64,000 nucleotides of DNA, from assembly GCA_963854835.1 (NCBI GenBank), contig OY978530.1, positions 18,636,233 to 18,700,232 on the forward strand, read 5' to 3'. The DNA is from Megamerina dolium (taxonomy: Eukaryota > Arthropoda > Insecta > Diptera > Megamerinidae). Shown here piece after piece: positions 1-11,105 of this stretch (positions within the stretch are counted from its first letter, which is position 1; each line of letters begins with the position of its first letter). A program made the position numbers and the translations under genes. Under the pieces are notes generated by a model. The model had not been told where the DNA came from. It worked only from the letters and a program-made list of their open reading frames with translations, and ran no database searches.

Positions 1-1030
1 CGCTGCAAGAAAGGCACCCGGTCTGAGTGGGGCGGGCGCCAAATGGTATCTGCGCTATCTTAATGAGGGCTTAACGCCCGAGGAAGCCAAGCACAAAGTG
101 CTCAATCGCGCTAAGGTCACGTCTGATACAACGAAGAGGGGCGCTATGGAAACAAGTCCAACTGCAATGCTGCCAAAAGAAACAGGGCTTTTGACACAGC
201 ACCGGGGGTTGCAACAAGAAATTTGCCAAAACCTGCTCCGAAACTAGAGGCGACCACCAGGAAAGAGGGTGTCAGCTACGCCAATTTCACCAAAGGCGTC
301 AGACTGGCTATAATCCCTAAAACTTATCCGGAGGTCATATTCTCACGCGAGGAGCAGGGCAACTCGAAAATCTTTTGATAGATGAGATATTCAAGGGTTC
401 TGAAACCAAACTTGAATTTGACGGCATCCACTTTCGACCAGGCCTCATCATGGTTGACTGTTCCACCGTAGCGGTCGCTGAGTGGGTGAAAGCGACGATA
501 TCAAGGCTATCTGGGTGGAAGGGGACTTAGCTGACGAGATGATATCCCGGGTGTACATCTGATGACGGTATACCTTTCTCGAGCATCGGGTACCGACGAC
601 AAGAAACTCCTCGATCTGATGGTAACTCAGAACAAGGCGCTGAGCACCAATCTCTGGAAAATCTTTAGCAACAAGGACGACAAGAACGTGAGGCTGTTAA
701 TGATCGGCATCAACGACCGATCGCTTGAAGCGATCAAAGAAAAAGACTATAGAGTGGCCTACAGATTTGGCAAGATCCCAGTACATCTGCATAAGGGACG
801 TGCATTAGGAAATTCTCCAGACGCAGGGGCCACAACTGAGCAAAACTCAGCTGAAGCCGCGGAGATGCTAAAAGAGTTGGCAAAGAAGTGGTTAGGAGCG
901 AGATGCCTAACGAAGATATCAACGCCATCAACCTAATAGCGCTAAAATTGACCGCCGAAGAAGATTCCGACAAAGTACTCCTGGCAGACATCGGTGATGC
1001 ACTGGCGGAGAGGGATGGGAAGAAGAGAGT
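1..1030 (+). pseudogene. LOA-like non-LTR element L1 (copy a), ORF1 remnant
   Basis: Degenerate ORF1 of a non-LTR retrotransposon. Short open pieces in shifting frames resemble the DUF4780-type ORF1 protein (nucleic-acid-binding, thought to coat element RNA) found with LOA/I-type elements in flies. The first about 100 bases read as an N-terminal segment rich in Gly/Ala followed by 'LTPEEAKHKVLNRAK'. The best open stretch, 562-936, carries 'VAYRFGKIPVHLHKG', a motif that recurs as 'IAYRFGHTKLV' in element L3 near 26.8 kb. At least two frameshifts separate the pieces. The start lies off the left edge of the window. ORF2 follows at about 1050. Family assignment rests on motif likeness to the better preserved element at 48.6-53.8 kb. 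Confidence 0.6.
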
Positions 1031-1044
1031 AGTACGCCAGTAAT

Positions 1045-1798
1045 GAGGAGATGGCCAGCATAAGAGTTGCTCAATTTAATCTCGCCCGCCTCGGCAGTCG
1101 TCGCAAGAGCAACACTCAGGTCCAACCTGAGCATAGTGCTATCCCAGGAACCTTGGGTATTCAGGGGCCAAATCAGAGGTTTGGCTGCATCCAATTCGTA
1201 AACCCAAGAGCTTACATAATACTAACGAAAAATATGAAATACTTTCGTCTTCCAGAGTTCCTCTCTAGAGATCTTGTAGCGGTGCAGATTCCGGTCAACT
1301 TCAATGGAACAATGATCTAATGAAACTACAACGGAGGTTCGAAGATTATCAACTAGATAAAAAAAAACGGGGGAATAGACCGAATACAGAATAACTCTAA
1401 CACTCTACAATAAAGAGATTAGGGAAGCAAAAAGCAAAAGTTTCAGAAACTTCTGCGAAAGCATTGAACACACCACTCAAGTGTCAAAACTCTATAAAGT
1501 GTTAGCCAAAGGCAGTAGTATATCATCCACTATCCTTAAAAAGGGAGATGGTTCCATCACGGAAAACGAAGAAGAAGAAATGGTCAAATTACTTCTTAAC
1601 ACACACTTCCCAGGATCTTCCACATTCGTGGCAGCAGGTACAGAATATGTGGAAAACCTGGGAAGAATAAGCAGGAATGAATGGATCTTGGCAAGTGAAA
1701 TTTGCATAGAACCTCGGATCAGATGGGCAATTAACACCTCTAAACCATTGAAATAACCTGAAGTATACGGTATTTTTCCTGCCTTACTTCAGAAGGGA
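1045..1798 (+). pseudogene. L1 copy a, ORF2 remnant (endonuclease start fused to pre-RT region)
   Basis: The start reads 'SIRVAQFNLARLGS', the usual beginning of an APE-type endonuclease domain, and is open to 1320. At about 1313 the sequence jumps: 1313-1798 is a near copy of 3633-4103. The C-terminal half of the endonuclease is therefore deleted, with a breakpoint at the shared 'aatgatctaatg'. The piece 1481-1756 (LAKGSSISSTILKKGDGSIT) is the linker before the RT fingers and aligns with 3802-4062. The copy stops at 1798, where a gypsy LTR begins. Non-functional. Confidence 0.65.
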
Positions 1799-2612
1799 TG
1801 TTGCGAGCCAAAATATCAAATATGCACATATGCGTATTTTGCCTCGCGACATATTTCCCGAAATTGTGAAATACATATTTATGCATACACATATCAACAT
1901 TGCTCGAAGTTGTGATATACACAATCCATACTAATATTACTTATAATTGTGAAATGGTAGAACTTTGAGCCAACTGAGTTGCAGTTGGGGGTGAAAAAGC
2001 TAACAAAGCACTTTCCCACACATTTCGTAGTTCTGCACTTACGTAAGCATACATATTTAGACATTCCACGATAACTAAACTCACGTGGACTGCTCATGTG
2101 TGTGAATATCAAAAAGTTGCTTTCTCACATAATGTAATAACGAGTACATCGATCGTGTACATACGTACACACATTATACATACACACATGTGTTGTGAAT
2201 ATATTATTGTATGTTATATGTTGATATGTGGGTAGATTGATATGTGGCTAGTGTTAGAAAAATGGTATATAAGCTGCTAGCTTACTGAATGCAGTGGCTT
2301 TTCAGTTGTGAGTCTTGTACCGAGTTGTGAAGTGCTAGCTTGTAAGAAATTGTAAAATACGGCGATCCTTACGAGGCCCTCCAGTATTAGTGTAAAAGTG
2401 TATAATTGAAAGTAATACCAGGAATAAAGCGAAACCCCAAAATCGCAAGTATCGTATAATTGATAAAGTATAATTGTTTTATTTCAGCTAACTAGTGTGA
2501 TAGTCTCGAAGGACATTTAGGAGCTTAGGTCTTGGTGCGAATCTTGTGCGTTACATCCTTGAGTCTAGCCGTTAGGTACTTAGTGAGTGTTGTGGAAAAA
2601 TAGTACACAACA
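1799..2612 (+). repeat. Long terminal repeat of gypsy-type element G2
   Basis: An 814-bp block starts with TGTTGCGAGCC and ends with ACACAACA, the TG...CA form of LTRs. It is followed by 'ttttggggcagccggtaagatact', which matches the post-LTR segment 'ttttggcacaggcggtaggatact' of element G1 at 14407, and then by a gag-like frame. A diverged copy of the whole LTR lies in reverse at about 25658-26380, which independently supports both ends. The first 15 bases also resemble the start of the G1 LTR, although the bodies differ. Confidence 0.75.
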
Positions 2613-2726
2613 TTTTGGGGCAGCCGGTAAGATACTGCGAAATATCTTGTATATACAAGGTGTTTTACGTTCAACGTTTAACGTAGTGTAGGACCTAGTT
2701 ATAGTGTGTGTTTGACCAAAAGTCAA

Positions 2727-3250
2727 ATGGACACTAAAACCTATGAAGCAATAGCAAGGAAACTAGACGTTGCAATAACCGAGTCAATCGACATCGTGTG
2801 GAGCTTGATAAGCAACACAGCACATATGAGCATTTCCAGCTCATAAAATCAAAGGTACAGCACGGAAAGGTGCTAAATCCAATAAAGGAATTAGGCGCCA
2901 CGTTATACAAGTTATACGATCTATTCAAAAGTCAGGCTGAAGCAGCCTTAAGACAAAAAAAACCATTTAGAGGCAGCAGAGATACAAATTAGGGCTCTGA
3001 GACTTCAGATCGCAAAACAGGGATCCGACGCGGAACAGCTAGAAGTAGAGATTACTAAGATTCTTAATATAAATAAGGAATTAGAAGATTTACTAAAAGA
3101 AAAGGGCATTTCAGAATAATTTATAGAGAAAAGCCTTAGAACCTGGATTGACTCTGAGCAGCTAAGTGCATTCCAGGCAAAAGAGGCATAGAAGAGCACA
3201 GATACCAACAAGCGTCGTAAGTACCTTCTTGTATTTATATTAAAAATAAA
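2727..3250 (+). pseudogene. G2 gag remnant (Ty3/gypsy)
   Basis: Just after the LTR and leader, ATG at 2727 opens a short frame and 2798-2992 continues it after a shift. The segment 'SKVQHGKVLNPIKELGATL' closely matches 'SKVQHGKVLSPGEELEATL' in the G1 gag at 14.6 kb, so G1 and G2 are related. Further coiled, Lys/Glu-rich gag sequence runs to about 3200 in broken frames, matching the G1 part that follows. Gag is lost after about 3250, where L1 copy b resumes. No protease, RT or integrase is attached here. Confidence 0.6.
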
Positions 3251-3254
3251 TTAG

Positions 3255-5664
3255 AAATTTTAAATGTGGATGATGCACCAACTTTCGTAACTAGCATACG
3301 AAAAGAAGTCCTGGATCTAACCTTAGGAAATACCTGGGGCTTTAGTCTTGTTAGGAATTGGGTAGTATCCAACGAACCACCAACGTCCGACCACAGAATA
3401 TTGCGATTTGACATAGAAGGGGAGCAATTACTGCAAAAAATTGTAAGGAATCCGCAAACACAAACTGGGAAAAATACTTAAACAATATGAATGAAAACCT
3501 AAGACAACTAATATTAGGCGACTGTATCAGAAATGAAATACAACTAGAAACTACGGTAGAAAGTTATTGACTCCTATGAGGATAGTTGTCCAATAAGCAA
3601 GGTGAGCTCTACCAAGGATGTACCTTGGTGAAGCAATGATCTAATGAAACTAGAACGGAGGTTCGAAGATTATTAACTAGATAAAAAACGGGGGAATAGA
3701 CCGAATACAGAAGAACTCTAACACTCTACAATAAAGAGATTAGGCAAGCAAAAAGCAAAAGTTTCAGAAACTTCTGCGAAAGCATTGAGCACACCACTCA
3801 GGTGTCAAAACTCTATAAAGTGTTAGCCAAAGGCAGTAGTATATCATCCACCATCCTTAAAAAAGGAGATGGTTCCATCACGGAAAACGAAGAAGAAGAA
3901 ATGGTCAAATTACTTTTTAACACACACTTAACAGGATCTTCCACATTCGTGGCAGCAGGTACAGAATATGTGGAAAACAGGGATGAATGGATCTTGGCAA
4001 GTGAAATTTACACAGAACCCCGGATCAGATGGGCAATTAACTTCTTTAAACCATTGAAATAACCTGAAGTAAAGGGAATTTTTCCTGCCTTACTTCAGAA
4101 GGGTATAGAGCAGCTTTTAGGTCCATTGACGAGAATAGGTTACAAGCAAAACCAACTATAGTACCATTCACACGGAAGCATAAACTTACGCATCATAAAC
4201 CTATCCGTTTAGACGGTGTAGAGATAGAACATCAGAAAGTAGTAAAATTCTTAGGTACCCACTTAGACCAGAAATGATTGTGGAAAACCCACATTGAGGA
4301 GATAAAACAGAAAGCTATCAAAATTTTCATGACGTGTAGAATTATTGCAGGTAAAAGTTGGGGATGTACATCAAAAATTCTACGATGGATATATACAGCA
4401 ATTGTCAGGCCAATGATAACCTACGAGGCATTAGTCTGGGAAAAGTGCACTCTTAGCAAGATACAAAGACTTTCATGTGTATGTATCACGGGACCTATGC
4501 AAGCATGTCCAACGACATCAATGGAGATACTGTTGGATCTTACTCCCCTTCATATTTACATCCAGTCCCATGCGAGGAGGTCGATTTTGAGCTGGGAACA
4601 ATATCAGCACAGGTAGTTATCTAAACCGAAGGAAGATAGAACTTCTCGCTGAGCAACTTCCTGAAATCTCGATGCCAAGGGACTCGATACTTCCAACGTT
4701 CATCTTTAAGAAACATTTTAAAACTGAACTTAGTAGTAAAAAAAATTGGGAAGGTATATCAAAAACATACAAGGTAAACCAGTGCATGATACCATGATAC
4801 ACCGACGGCTCCCTCACCGTCGATGCAGCCGGGAGAGGTGTATTCGGACAAGGGAAAAGATACTCTGAACCATTAGGTAAGAACACCTCAATCTTTCAAG
4901 CGGAAGTGTACGTGATAGATAGATAAGCACACTTTAATCTCGAACGAAATTACCGGAACCGCAGAATAGCAATACCAAGTGACAGCCAGGCAGCTATTAA
5001 AGCATTAAATTATCACCAAATTACATCAAAACTGGTGATGGAATGCATTAAAAAACTTGACATCCAGGGCCAACACAACCGGGTGGAAACGAAATGGGAG
5101 ATAAGCTTGCCAGGAAAGGAGCATCAACTCCATTTGTAGGGCCCGAACCATTTTGTGGATTACGATCGGGTAATATCTCCCGTATCATCTGGGAAGAAGA
5201 GGATAGACAAAGAGACATACTGAGAAAACTTACCGGTGTTAACACACTCTAAACTAGCGCTAGGGACATACAACCTAAAACGCTACGAAGACTGTATAAA
5301 TCTAACGAAGAACAACTTGAGAATCATTACGAGATTATTAACAGGGCACCGTAGGCTGAATTATCACCTTACAGAGTGATAATAAGACCGCACAACATGT
5401 GATAGGAACTTGTTCCGCACTGATGCACAAAAGAAGGAAATACCTGAGAGATTGCATCATGCCCGAGGATGAACTTAGACTCTGTGAAGTAGGACCAATA
5501 CTAAAATTCATCGAGGAAACTGGGCTAAAAGACACTCTAGCTCCGCGAAGGGGGCACAATAGAACTTATAGGTCGGGCTGCAACATCCCTCCAACGATAA
5601 TAATTAGAAGACAAGATACAACAGCGAGATATATATTGATAGCAATTATGATTGCTTACACTTG
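3255..5664 (+). pseudogene. L1 copy b, ORF2 remnant (endonuclease end, RT thumb, RNase H)
   Basis: Second copy of the L1 element, lacking its 5' end. The 3266-3481 frame is the endonuclease end, with the Ser-Asp-His signature as 'TSDHRILRFDIEG'. The linker at 3802-4062 duplicates the one in copy a. At about 4104 the RT fingers and palm are deleted: the frame jumps to 'VKFLGTHLDQK' and the RT thumb (4278-4616). RNase H follows from about 4799 ('YTDGSLTVDAAGRGVFGQG', then 'PSDSQAAIKAL'), with stops and shifts. The tail reads to about 5664. With neither catalytic RT core nor intact endonuclease, it is dead. The G2 piece between copies a and b is not a clean insertion, because the flanks come from different parts of the element. 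Confidence 0.65.
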
Positions 5665-6229
5665 AAACCAGAGATGGCTTGTTTATGTGTGTGAGAGACA
5701 ATTAGTGGCAATGAATGTTATACACCAAGCAAATACTCTGAGAGAAATAAAGGTAATTTGTAGAAGTATATAGAACAATTGTGAGAGAAAGTGTCAGGTT
5801 AGAAATGTAAAATTTAGAGAGAAAAAGTTTGCGTAACAAATATTCCGTTTCCGTGCACAGGTGCCAAATTGTATATCCAGAAAATGTCTGGTAAGTGTTC
5901 TCTCAAAGAGGCGAAATCGTTCGTTGGGAGAGTGACGTATAAGACTGCACTTGAGCAAGTGTATAAGTTATTATTAAATTGTGCAATTATCGTATGGAAT
6001 ACGTAATTTGGTATAAATTCGCTATAATTTGTGCAATTATAAATTATTATACAGTATGTACAATAACATGAGCGCGACCCGAATAAAAGCTCGTTTTTTT
6101 ATTCATACAACTTCCCAGACACCCTTTTACTCATTGGGTGGATTCTAAATATGTGATATACAACACATTTGTTGTTGCTAAACATCAGCACATAGAAAAT
6201 AATTTTTTGTATAATTTGTATACTTTTGT
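5665..6229. other. Non-coding stretch, possible LTR-like sequence
   Basis: No coding frame is supported. The stretch contains 'cccgaataaaagctcg' near 6080 followed by T-rich DNA, and ends in 'gatatacaacaca'. With TGTT starts at 5677 and 5716, this arrangement (TG start, polyadenylation signal, ...ACA end) recalls a solo LTR. I could not match it to another LTR in the window or find a convincing target duplication. Treat as unassigned. Confidence 0.25.
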
Positions 6230-6240
6230 ATAATTTGTAT

Positions 6241-6597
6241 GCGTGGGTGCCGTAGCTCAGTGGTTAGTGTGTTCGCCTTCTGATCCGTAGGTTGTGGTTC
6301 AATACCCGGCTGATGCATAACAAATTTAATATCGAAAAGATTTTTCTTTCGAACGGTACCCACCTGTCGGAAATTCTTCCGACAATAACAACTTGCCATG
6401 AAAAAGCTTATAAAAAGGACTCTGTGACAAAGCTCAGAAAAAGTGATGTCACAAGTGTTCTGCCGTTCGGAACCGGCTAAAATAAGTAGGTCCATTCTAA
6501 TACTGTCCAAAATTTAGAACGCACAACAGTAATGGAAGAGAAGCTCGGCCAATGAGCCCTTTGGGGCTTTAAGTGTCACATATTTATTTATTTTTTT
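6241..6597 (+). mobile_element. tRNA-derived SINE, full-length copy
   Basis: A 357-bp insertion flanked by the 11-bp duplication 'ataatttgtat' (6230-6240 and 6598-6608). The first about 70 bases form a tRNA-like head with a pol III A box ('tagctcagtgg') and B box ('ggttcaatacc'). The body contains 'cggttcggaaccgg'-type repeats. The 3' part has a short hairpin (gagccctttggggcttt) and a tail of TTTA units. Six further copies occur in the window, and all the others I can judge for length are either inverted full-length or truncated. It has no protein of its own and would use a LINE's enzymes. Confidence 0.85.
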
Positions 6598-7562
6598 ATA
6601 ATTTGTATACGTGTATGTATACAGATACAGATAAACGCAAAGTACTTATGGACAATCCATACGCGATCTTCCACCTTGTCGTTGGTGTAGGGGCTGAGTA
6701 CAGTTAAAGATTCTCGGTGTAAAAACCCAGATGAGACTAAAAACCAGAAGAAGATCAGGGCTGGACTAAGATGTGTAACCAAACCGTGCCGAGAGTCAGC
6801 TTATCTGGGGGCCCTAGTCGCGAACGGTAGTATCCGGATACCAGGCGCCCTCCGGATCAGCGAGCCTTACCTGCGTAACGCTTTGGTAAGATGTGTTGGG
6901 GAACGGGTAACGTTTGTCTGCGTCTCAAAAATCGTCATCCGAAGGACGGAAACGAGAACACGCTGAAAGCAGGAGATATGGAGTAGAATCTCAGACTTGA
7001 AGCCGTGGCCGACGCTACACTCATCCTACAGCTCGGCGACGACGAAGCGCAAAAGATGGTGGTTGAGGCGTGCGGAGAGTCTGCTACTGCAGCGACACCT
7101 GCACGCAAGAGCACTGCAAATGATGGGGGAAGGTTCTGCAATTCAACCTCCAACACAGTAAGGTGGCCTCGGCCAAACTGCTACTCACACTGAAGGAGGG
7201 CAGCTATGACGTGGTTTTAATACAAGAACCTTGGCTATTCTCTGGTAACAAGGTTTCTGGACTGGGATGAAACAGTGGCAAGGAAGACCAGATCTCCTTC
7301 CTAATTTCAGCTCGGATGACCTGACGGTAGTTGCTATTGATGCGGTGATGGGCCAGGACTTCTCGCCTTCTGCGCTATGGTACATGCCGTTTACGCACCT
7401 CTCACGGAGCTTCGAATACTTGTGGTGGACGCCTGTAAACGAAAACGGAAGGTGGTGGTAGTTGCGGACGCGAATTCGCACCACCCCCAATGGGGCAGTA
7501 AGGATACAAACGAACGTGGTAAATGCCTTTTTAACTATATATTTCAGTATAAGATAAGTATA

Positions 7563-8076
7563 CCAGGTGTAACGCTATATTTCGGTAAAAAAAAAAACCC
7601 CATGGCTCGTAAACGTATGGAAATGGCTTGCTGAGTAACACCTAACTGTTCGGCAAGCATTTTTTGCGTTTGGGTGTCGTCCTCATCCAAAAGACCCTGC
7701 AAAACATGGTCCTCAACTTTTCTGGGTCTATTTTCACGCTTCTTGTCACTCAATTTAATACGGCCTTCTTTGAACCGACCAAACCAGCGCACTGTCACCA
7801 TAGGCCTCCACAAGCATTCGATGCGACTCAGTAGCAGATTTCTTCAAACTGAAGCAAAAAAGTAGAGCTACCCGCATATGTTCTTTTTCTGACACGAAAC
7901 TAGACATGATTATACGAGGAAAAATGTATGTTGTTATATGAAATCACTGAAGATGTTTACTAATTGATGTAAACAGATGTCGAACTCATAAAAAAAGGAT
8001 GCACAGTCGATAATAGCTCAATATGCTCACTAACGCCATCTACGAGCAAACAGCGGATTTAAGCTTGTACACCTGG
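7563..8076 (-). mobile_element. Deleted Mos1-like mariner with both terminal inverted repeats
   Basis: Flanked by TA dinucleotides (7561-7562 and 8077-8078). Its ends are inverted repeats: CCAGGTGTA at the left and TACACCTGG at the right, the right end continuing as CCAGGTGTACAAG when read inward, as in Mos1/mauritiana-subfamily mariners. At 514 bp it is less than half the usual length of about 1.3 kb, so the C-terminal half of the transposase is deleted. It interrupts the L2 endonuclease, whose reading resumes directly after it. It cannot encode a transposase, but its ends could in principle be recognised by one. Confidence 0.8.
7593..7907 (-). pseudogene. Mariner transposase, N-terminal fragment
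   Basis: The start codon is at 7907 on the minus strand. The first residues (MSSFVSEKEHMRVALLF, then CFSLKKSATESHRML) match the N-terminal helix-turn-helix of Mos1-group transposases. A frameshift near 7805 separates this from the continuation 'RWFGRFKEG', 'ENRPRKVEDH' and 'MLAEQLGVTQQAISIRLRAMG' (to about 7593), which is the second DNA-binding motif and linker. The catalytic domain (D,D34D) is absent because of the internal deletion. The reading is secure; function is lost. Confidence 0.8.
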
Positions 8077-8249
8077 TAGTGAATAGAGGGAACATTCCAA
8101 CATACAGGTGTCCAACGTCAGAAGACGTGTTGGATATCACTCTCTTTTATGGTGATATGACGGTTTCAGACTGCAGGGTGCTTACGCAACCCTCCTTTTC
8201 GGATCACAGTTACATAAGTTTTAAAAAATACTCGTTGAGCAAAAACGGC

Positions 8250-9975
8250 ATTTTATGACTACCTTTCAAACTACTGAACGAGGCTAATAGAATACTCTAC
8301 AACAGTGAGATTGTAGTATCAGGGAGAACTATGAGGATAGTTCTCTTGAAGATAAACACTGATTTGGAAACGGTTATAGTGGAAAAACAGGAAGTTTCTC
8401 CCGGGATATTTTATGTACCAATACTGAATACAAGTACAAAATCGTACACTGTGAATAACGATACAAGAGTTAATATGGTTAAATTTAATCATCTAGAGCA
8501 TATAGAGTATGATACAGTTTCTAAAATAAATTGCGTTAGGGAAACGAGTAACTAGAAGAGTAACCCTCTAACCATTTCTAAAATATTAGAAATGGTTAAG
8601 TTAGATTCAAACCTAAATATGGAAGAAAGAAAATCGATGGAAGACATCTTCAAGTCATTTCACGATTTGGTTTATTTGGAAGGCGATAAATGTCTTACAC
8701 AACAGATATAGAGCACACGATACCAGTAAAGGCAGATCAAGCACCAATAAATCAGAGACAGTAGAGGTTACCAGAAGTGCATAAGGAAGAGATTAATAGG
8801 CAGGTAAATAAAACGTTGGAAGATGAACTAATCGTTCCCAGTTCTTCCCCATAGAATTCCCCAATAATATTACTTCCAAAGAAGGCGGGAAGCGATGGTA
8901 AAACAAAAGTGGAGACTAGTTGTTGATTTCAGAAAACTGAACGATGCCACCATTAACAGGTTTTTCCAATTCCATGCATCGATGAGGTACTGGATCAGTT
9001 GGAACATATTATATATTTGACTACACTTGATCTGGCCAGTGGATATCATCAAGTGCTAATGGAAGAGTCTGACAGAGTAAAAACCGCTTTTAGTTCAGGT
9101 GTCGGGCATTATGAATTTAATAGAATGCCTTTTGGGTTAACGGGAGCACCTGTTACTTTTCAAAGATTACTGAATCATGTATTGACTGGACTCCAGGGAA
9201 TAGATTGTTTTGTATATTTAGATGACATTGTTGTCTACGGTCGGAATTTGGAGGAACATGAATCGCAGTCGCGGAGAGTGTTTGAACTCTTACGTAAACA
9301 TAACTTAAAACTAAACACAGAGAAGTGTCAGTTTTTGCGAAAAGAGATAATTTACCTAGGTCATAAATGCACTGAGGAAGGGGCATTGCCAGATCACAGT
9401 AAGGTAGAATGTGTCAAAAATATTCCTGTTCCAAGAAATAAGAAAGACGTTCAGGCATTCTTAGGTTTAGTAAACTATTATCTAAAGTTTGTTGAAAATA
9501 TGGCAAGCATGGCACTACCAATTAATAAGTTACTACGGAAAGACGAAAAATTTGAATGGAACGAAAAATGTCAGCAAGCTTTGAAGGAGGCAATTTGCTC
9601 TCCACAAATTTTAGAATATCCAGATTTTTCAGAACCCTTTGTGTTGATAACAGATGCGAGCAATGAAGCTTTGGGGGCAGTTCTATCGCAAGGTGAAATT
9701 GGAAAAGATCGACCAATAACCTTTGCGAGCAGAGCACTTAGTGATACTGAGAAAAAATATCCCACCATTGAAAAGGAATTCTTGGCTATCTTGTGGGCTA
9801 TAAAAAATATCTACTGGGTATACCATTCAAAGTCTACACTGACCATCAGCCCTTACGAGGAGTTGCCAATCTGAAAGACCAGACATCACATTTGGCACGT
9901 TTCAGACATAAACTACCTAACTACCTAACCGAATCAAGAGTCAACAATGGTTGTGACTCGTTCTATAGCAAGGAA
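8250..9975 (+). pseudogene. Gypsy G1 pol remnant: protease/RT/RNase H
   Basis: Pol of a Ty3/gypsy element broken by frameshifts. The pre-RT region is open at 8331-8555. RT fingers appear in two frames between 8590 and 9000 ('KWRLVVDFRKLNDATI'). The best piece, 8999-9874 (291 residues), has 'LDLASGYHQV', 'MPFGLTGAPVTFQRLL', the catalytic 'YLDDIVVYG', and the RNase H start 'LITDASNEALGAVLSQG' with 'FASRALSDTEKKYPTIEKEF'. A shift near 9790 moves RNase H to 9793-9978 ('VYTDHQPLRG'). The protein would copy element RNA into DNA. No gag precedes it here; it abuts L2 at about 8235. Confidence 0.8.
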
Positions 9976-10127
9976 TAAAGTCGGTGAAACTGAAAGCCAA
10001 GAAGAGCCTGATGAAAGCTCTGGTGACGATATAGAACTATATGAAAATCCAGAAAATCAGGACAACAAGATCGCGGATCTTCTCACTAATGAAAAGGATA
10101 TATCGACGATACTTCGCAACTTTCATG

Positions 10128-11105
10128 ATTAACCTTTAGGAGGGCATCAGGGTGCTCTGAAAACTTATTTCAGGATTAGAAGACAGTATAGGTGGAAAGG
10201 TATGCGAAGCCATATTAAAGAACATGTTAAAAAATGTAAAAAATGTCAAACTAACAAGAGCTCGAGGGTTACGAAAATGCCAATGATATTAACTGAACAC
10301 CATTTAAGCCATTTGAAAAGGTATATATGGACATGATAGGAATTCTTCCAGAAACGACATCTGGAAACATGTACATTCTTAGATTTGAAGATGATTTTTC
10401 CATTTTTTTTTTTTTTTTGTAGCACAGTAGTAAAATCGTTTTAGAACGAAGTTATTGCGCGTTTTAACATACCAAAAATTTTAGTGACTGATATTGGTAC
10501 GAATTTCAGTTCGCAATTGTTTTCCGATACATGCAGATGCTGGGTGTTAAAAAATTACATTTAACACCGTACCATCCACAAGCAAATGGTTCTTTAGAAA
10601 TAAGCCACAGACCTTTAGCAGAATATCTTAGGAGTTTTGTTCAAGTAGATGGGTCTAATTGGGACCAATGGTTAGCATCAGCGATGCACGTACACTATAA
10701 CACTGTACATACTTCGACAAAACGGACACCATTCAGTGTTCTATACGGTTTCAATATAGATATGCCGACAAACTTAAAAACAAAAGGATCACCTTTGTAC
10801 AATGAAGATAATCAAAATAAAGTATTAAAATACCAACTACAAAGGTCACATGAGTTAGTGAGGGAAAATCAGGAAAATGCAAAGAAATCAGCTAAAATTC
10901 AATATGACAAAGGGATCCACCCAATAATATTTAAAATAGGTGATAAAGTATTGTTCAGAAATCAGACCAGGAAAAATAAATTTAGTCCCATCTGAACTGA
11001 ACCATACGAAGCGATACATGTGGACAGTCCAGTAACGACGACTATTAAAATCTTACAAAATGGTAAAAAGTACCATAACAACTTACTAAAACATTTGTAT
11101 CAATA
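10128..11105 (+). pseudogene. Gypsy G1 integrase remnant
   Basis: The His-His-Cys-Cys zinc-binding part lies at about 10130-10290 ('HIKEHVKKCKKCQTNKSS'). The catalytic core is shifted and disrupted by a T-run at 10404-10420, with the second-Asp region at about 10483-10520. The rest is open at 10531-10995 (HLTPYHPQANGSLE, with the catalytic Glu), followed by a typical C-terminal segment ('GDKVLFRNQTRKNKF'). It would insert element cDNA into the host genome, but the core frameshifts rule that out for this copy. Confidence 0.75.

Larger units (their letters stand above)
6610..8235 (+). pseudogene. LOA-like element L2: 5' leader, ORF1 scrap and endonuclease, split by a mariner
   Basis: The leader at about 6750-6900 (ccgtgccgagagtcagc ... 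ggcgccctcc ... gccttacctgc) parallels the leader of L4 at 48765-48905, so L2 and L4 are related. Little is left of ORF1 (about 6935-7130). The endonuclease starts near 7130 with 'LQFNLQHSKVASAKLL' and 'YDVVLIQEPWLFSG', then 'KVVVVADANSHHPQWGS'. After the mariner it resumes with 'LDITLFYGDMTVSDCRV' and 'SFSDHSYISF'. Frames are shifted in several places. The element is cut off at about 8235 where gypsy pol sequence begins, so the RT and RNase H are missing. Confidence 0.6.

Noticed and set aside
6241..6320. A tRNA gene
   Set aside because: A and B boxes are present, but the sequence continues into the SINE body and is repeated in other copies without a complete cloverleaf end.
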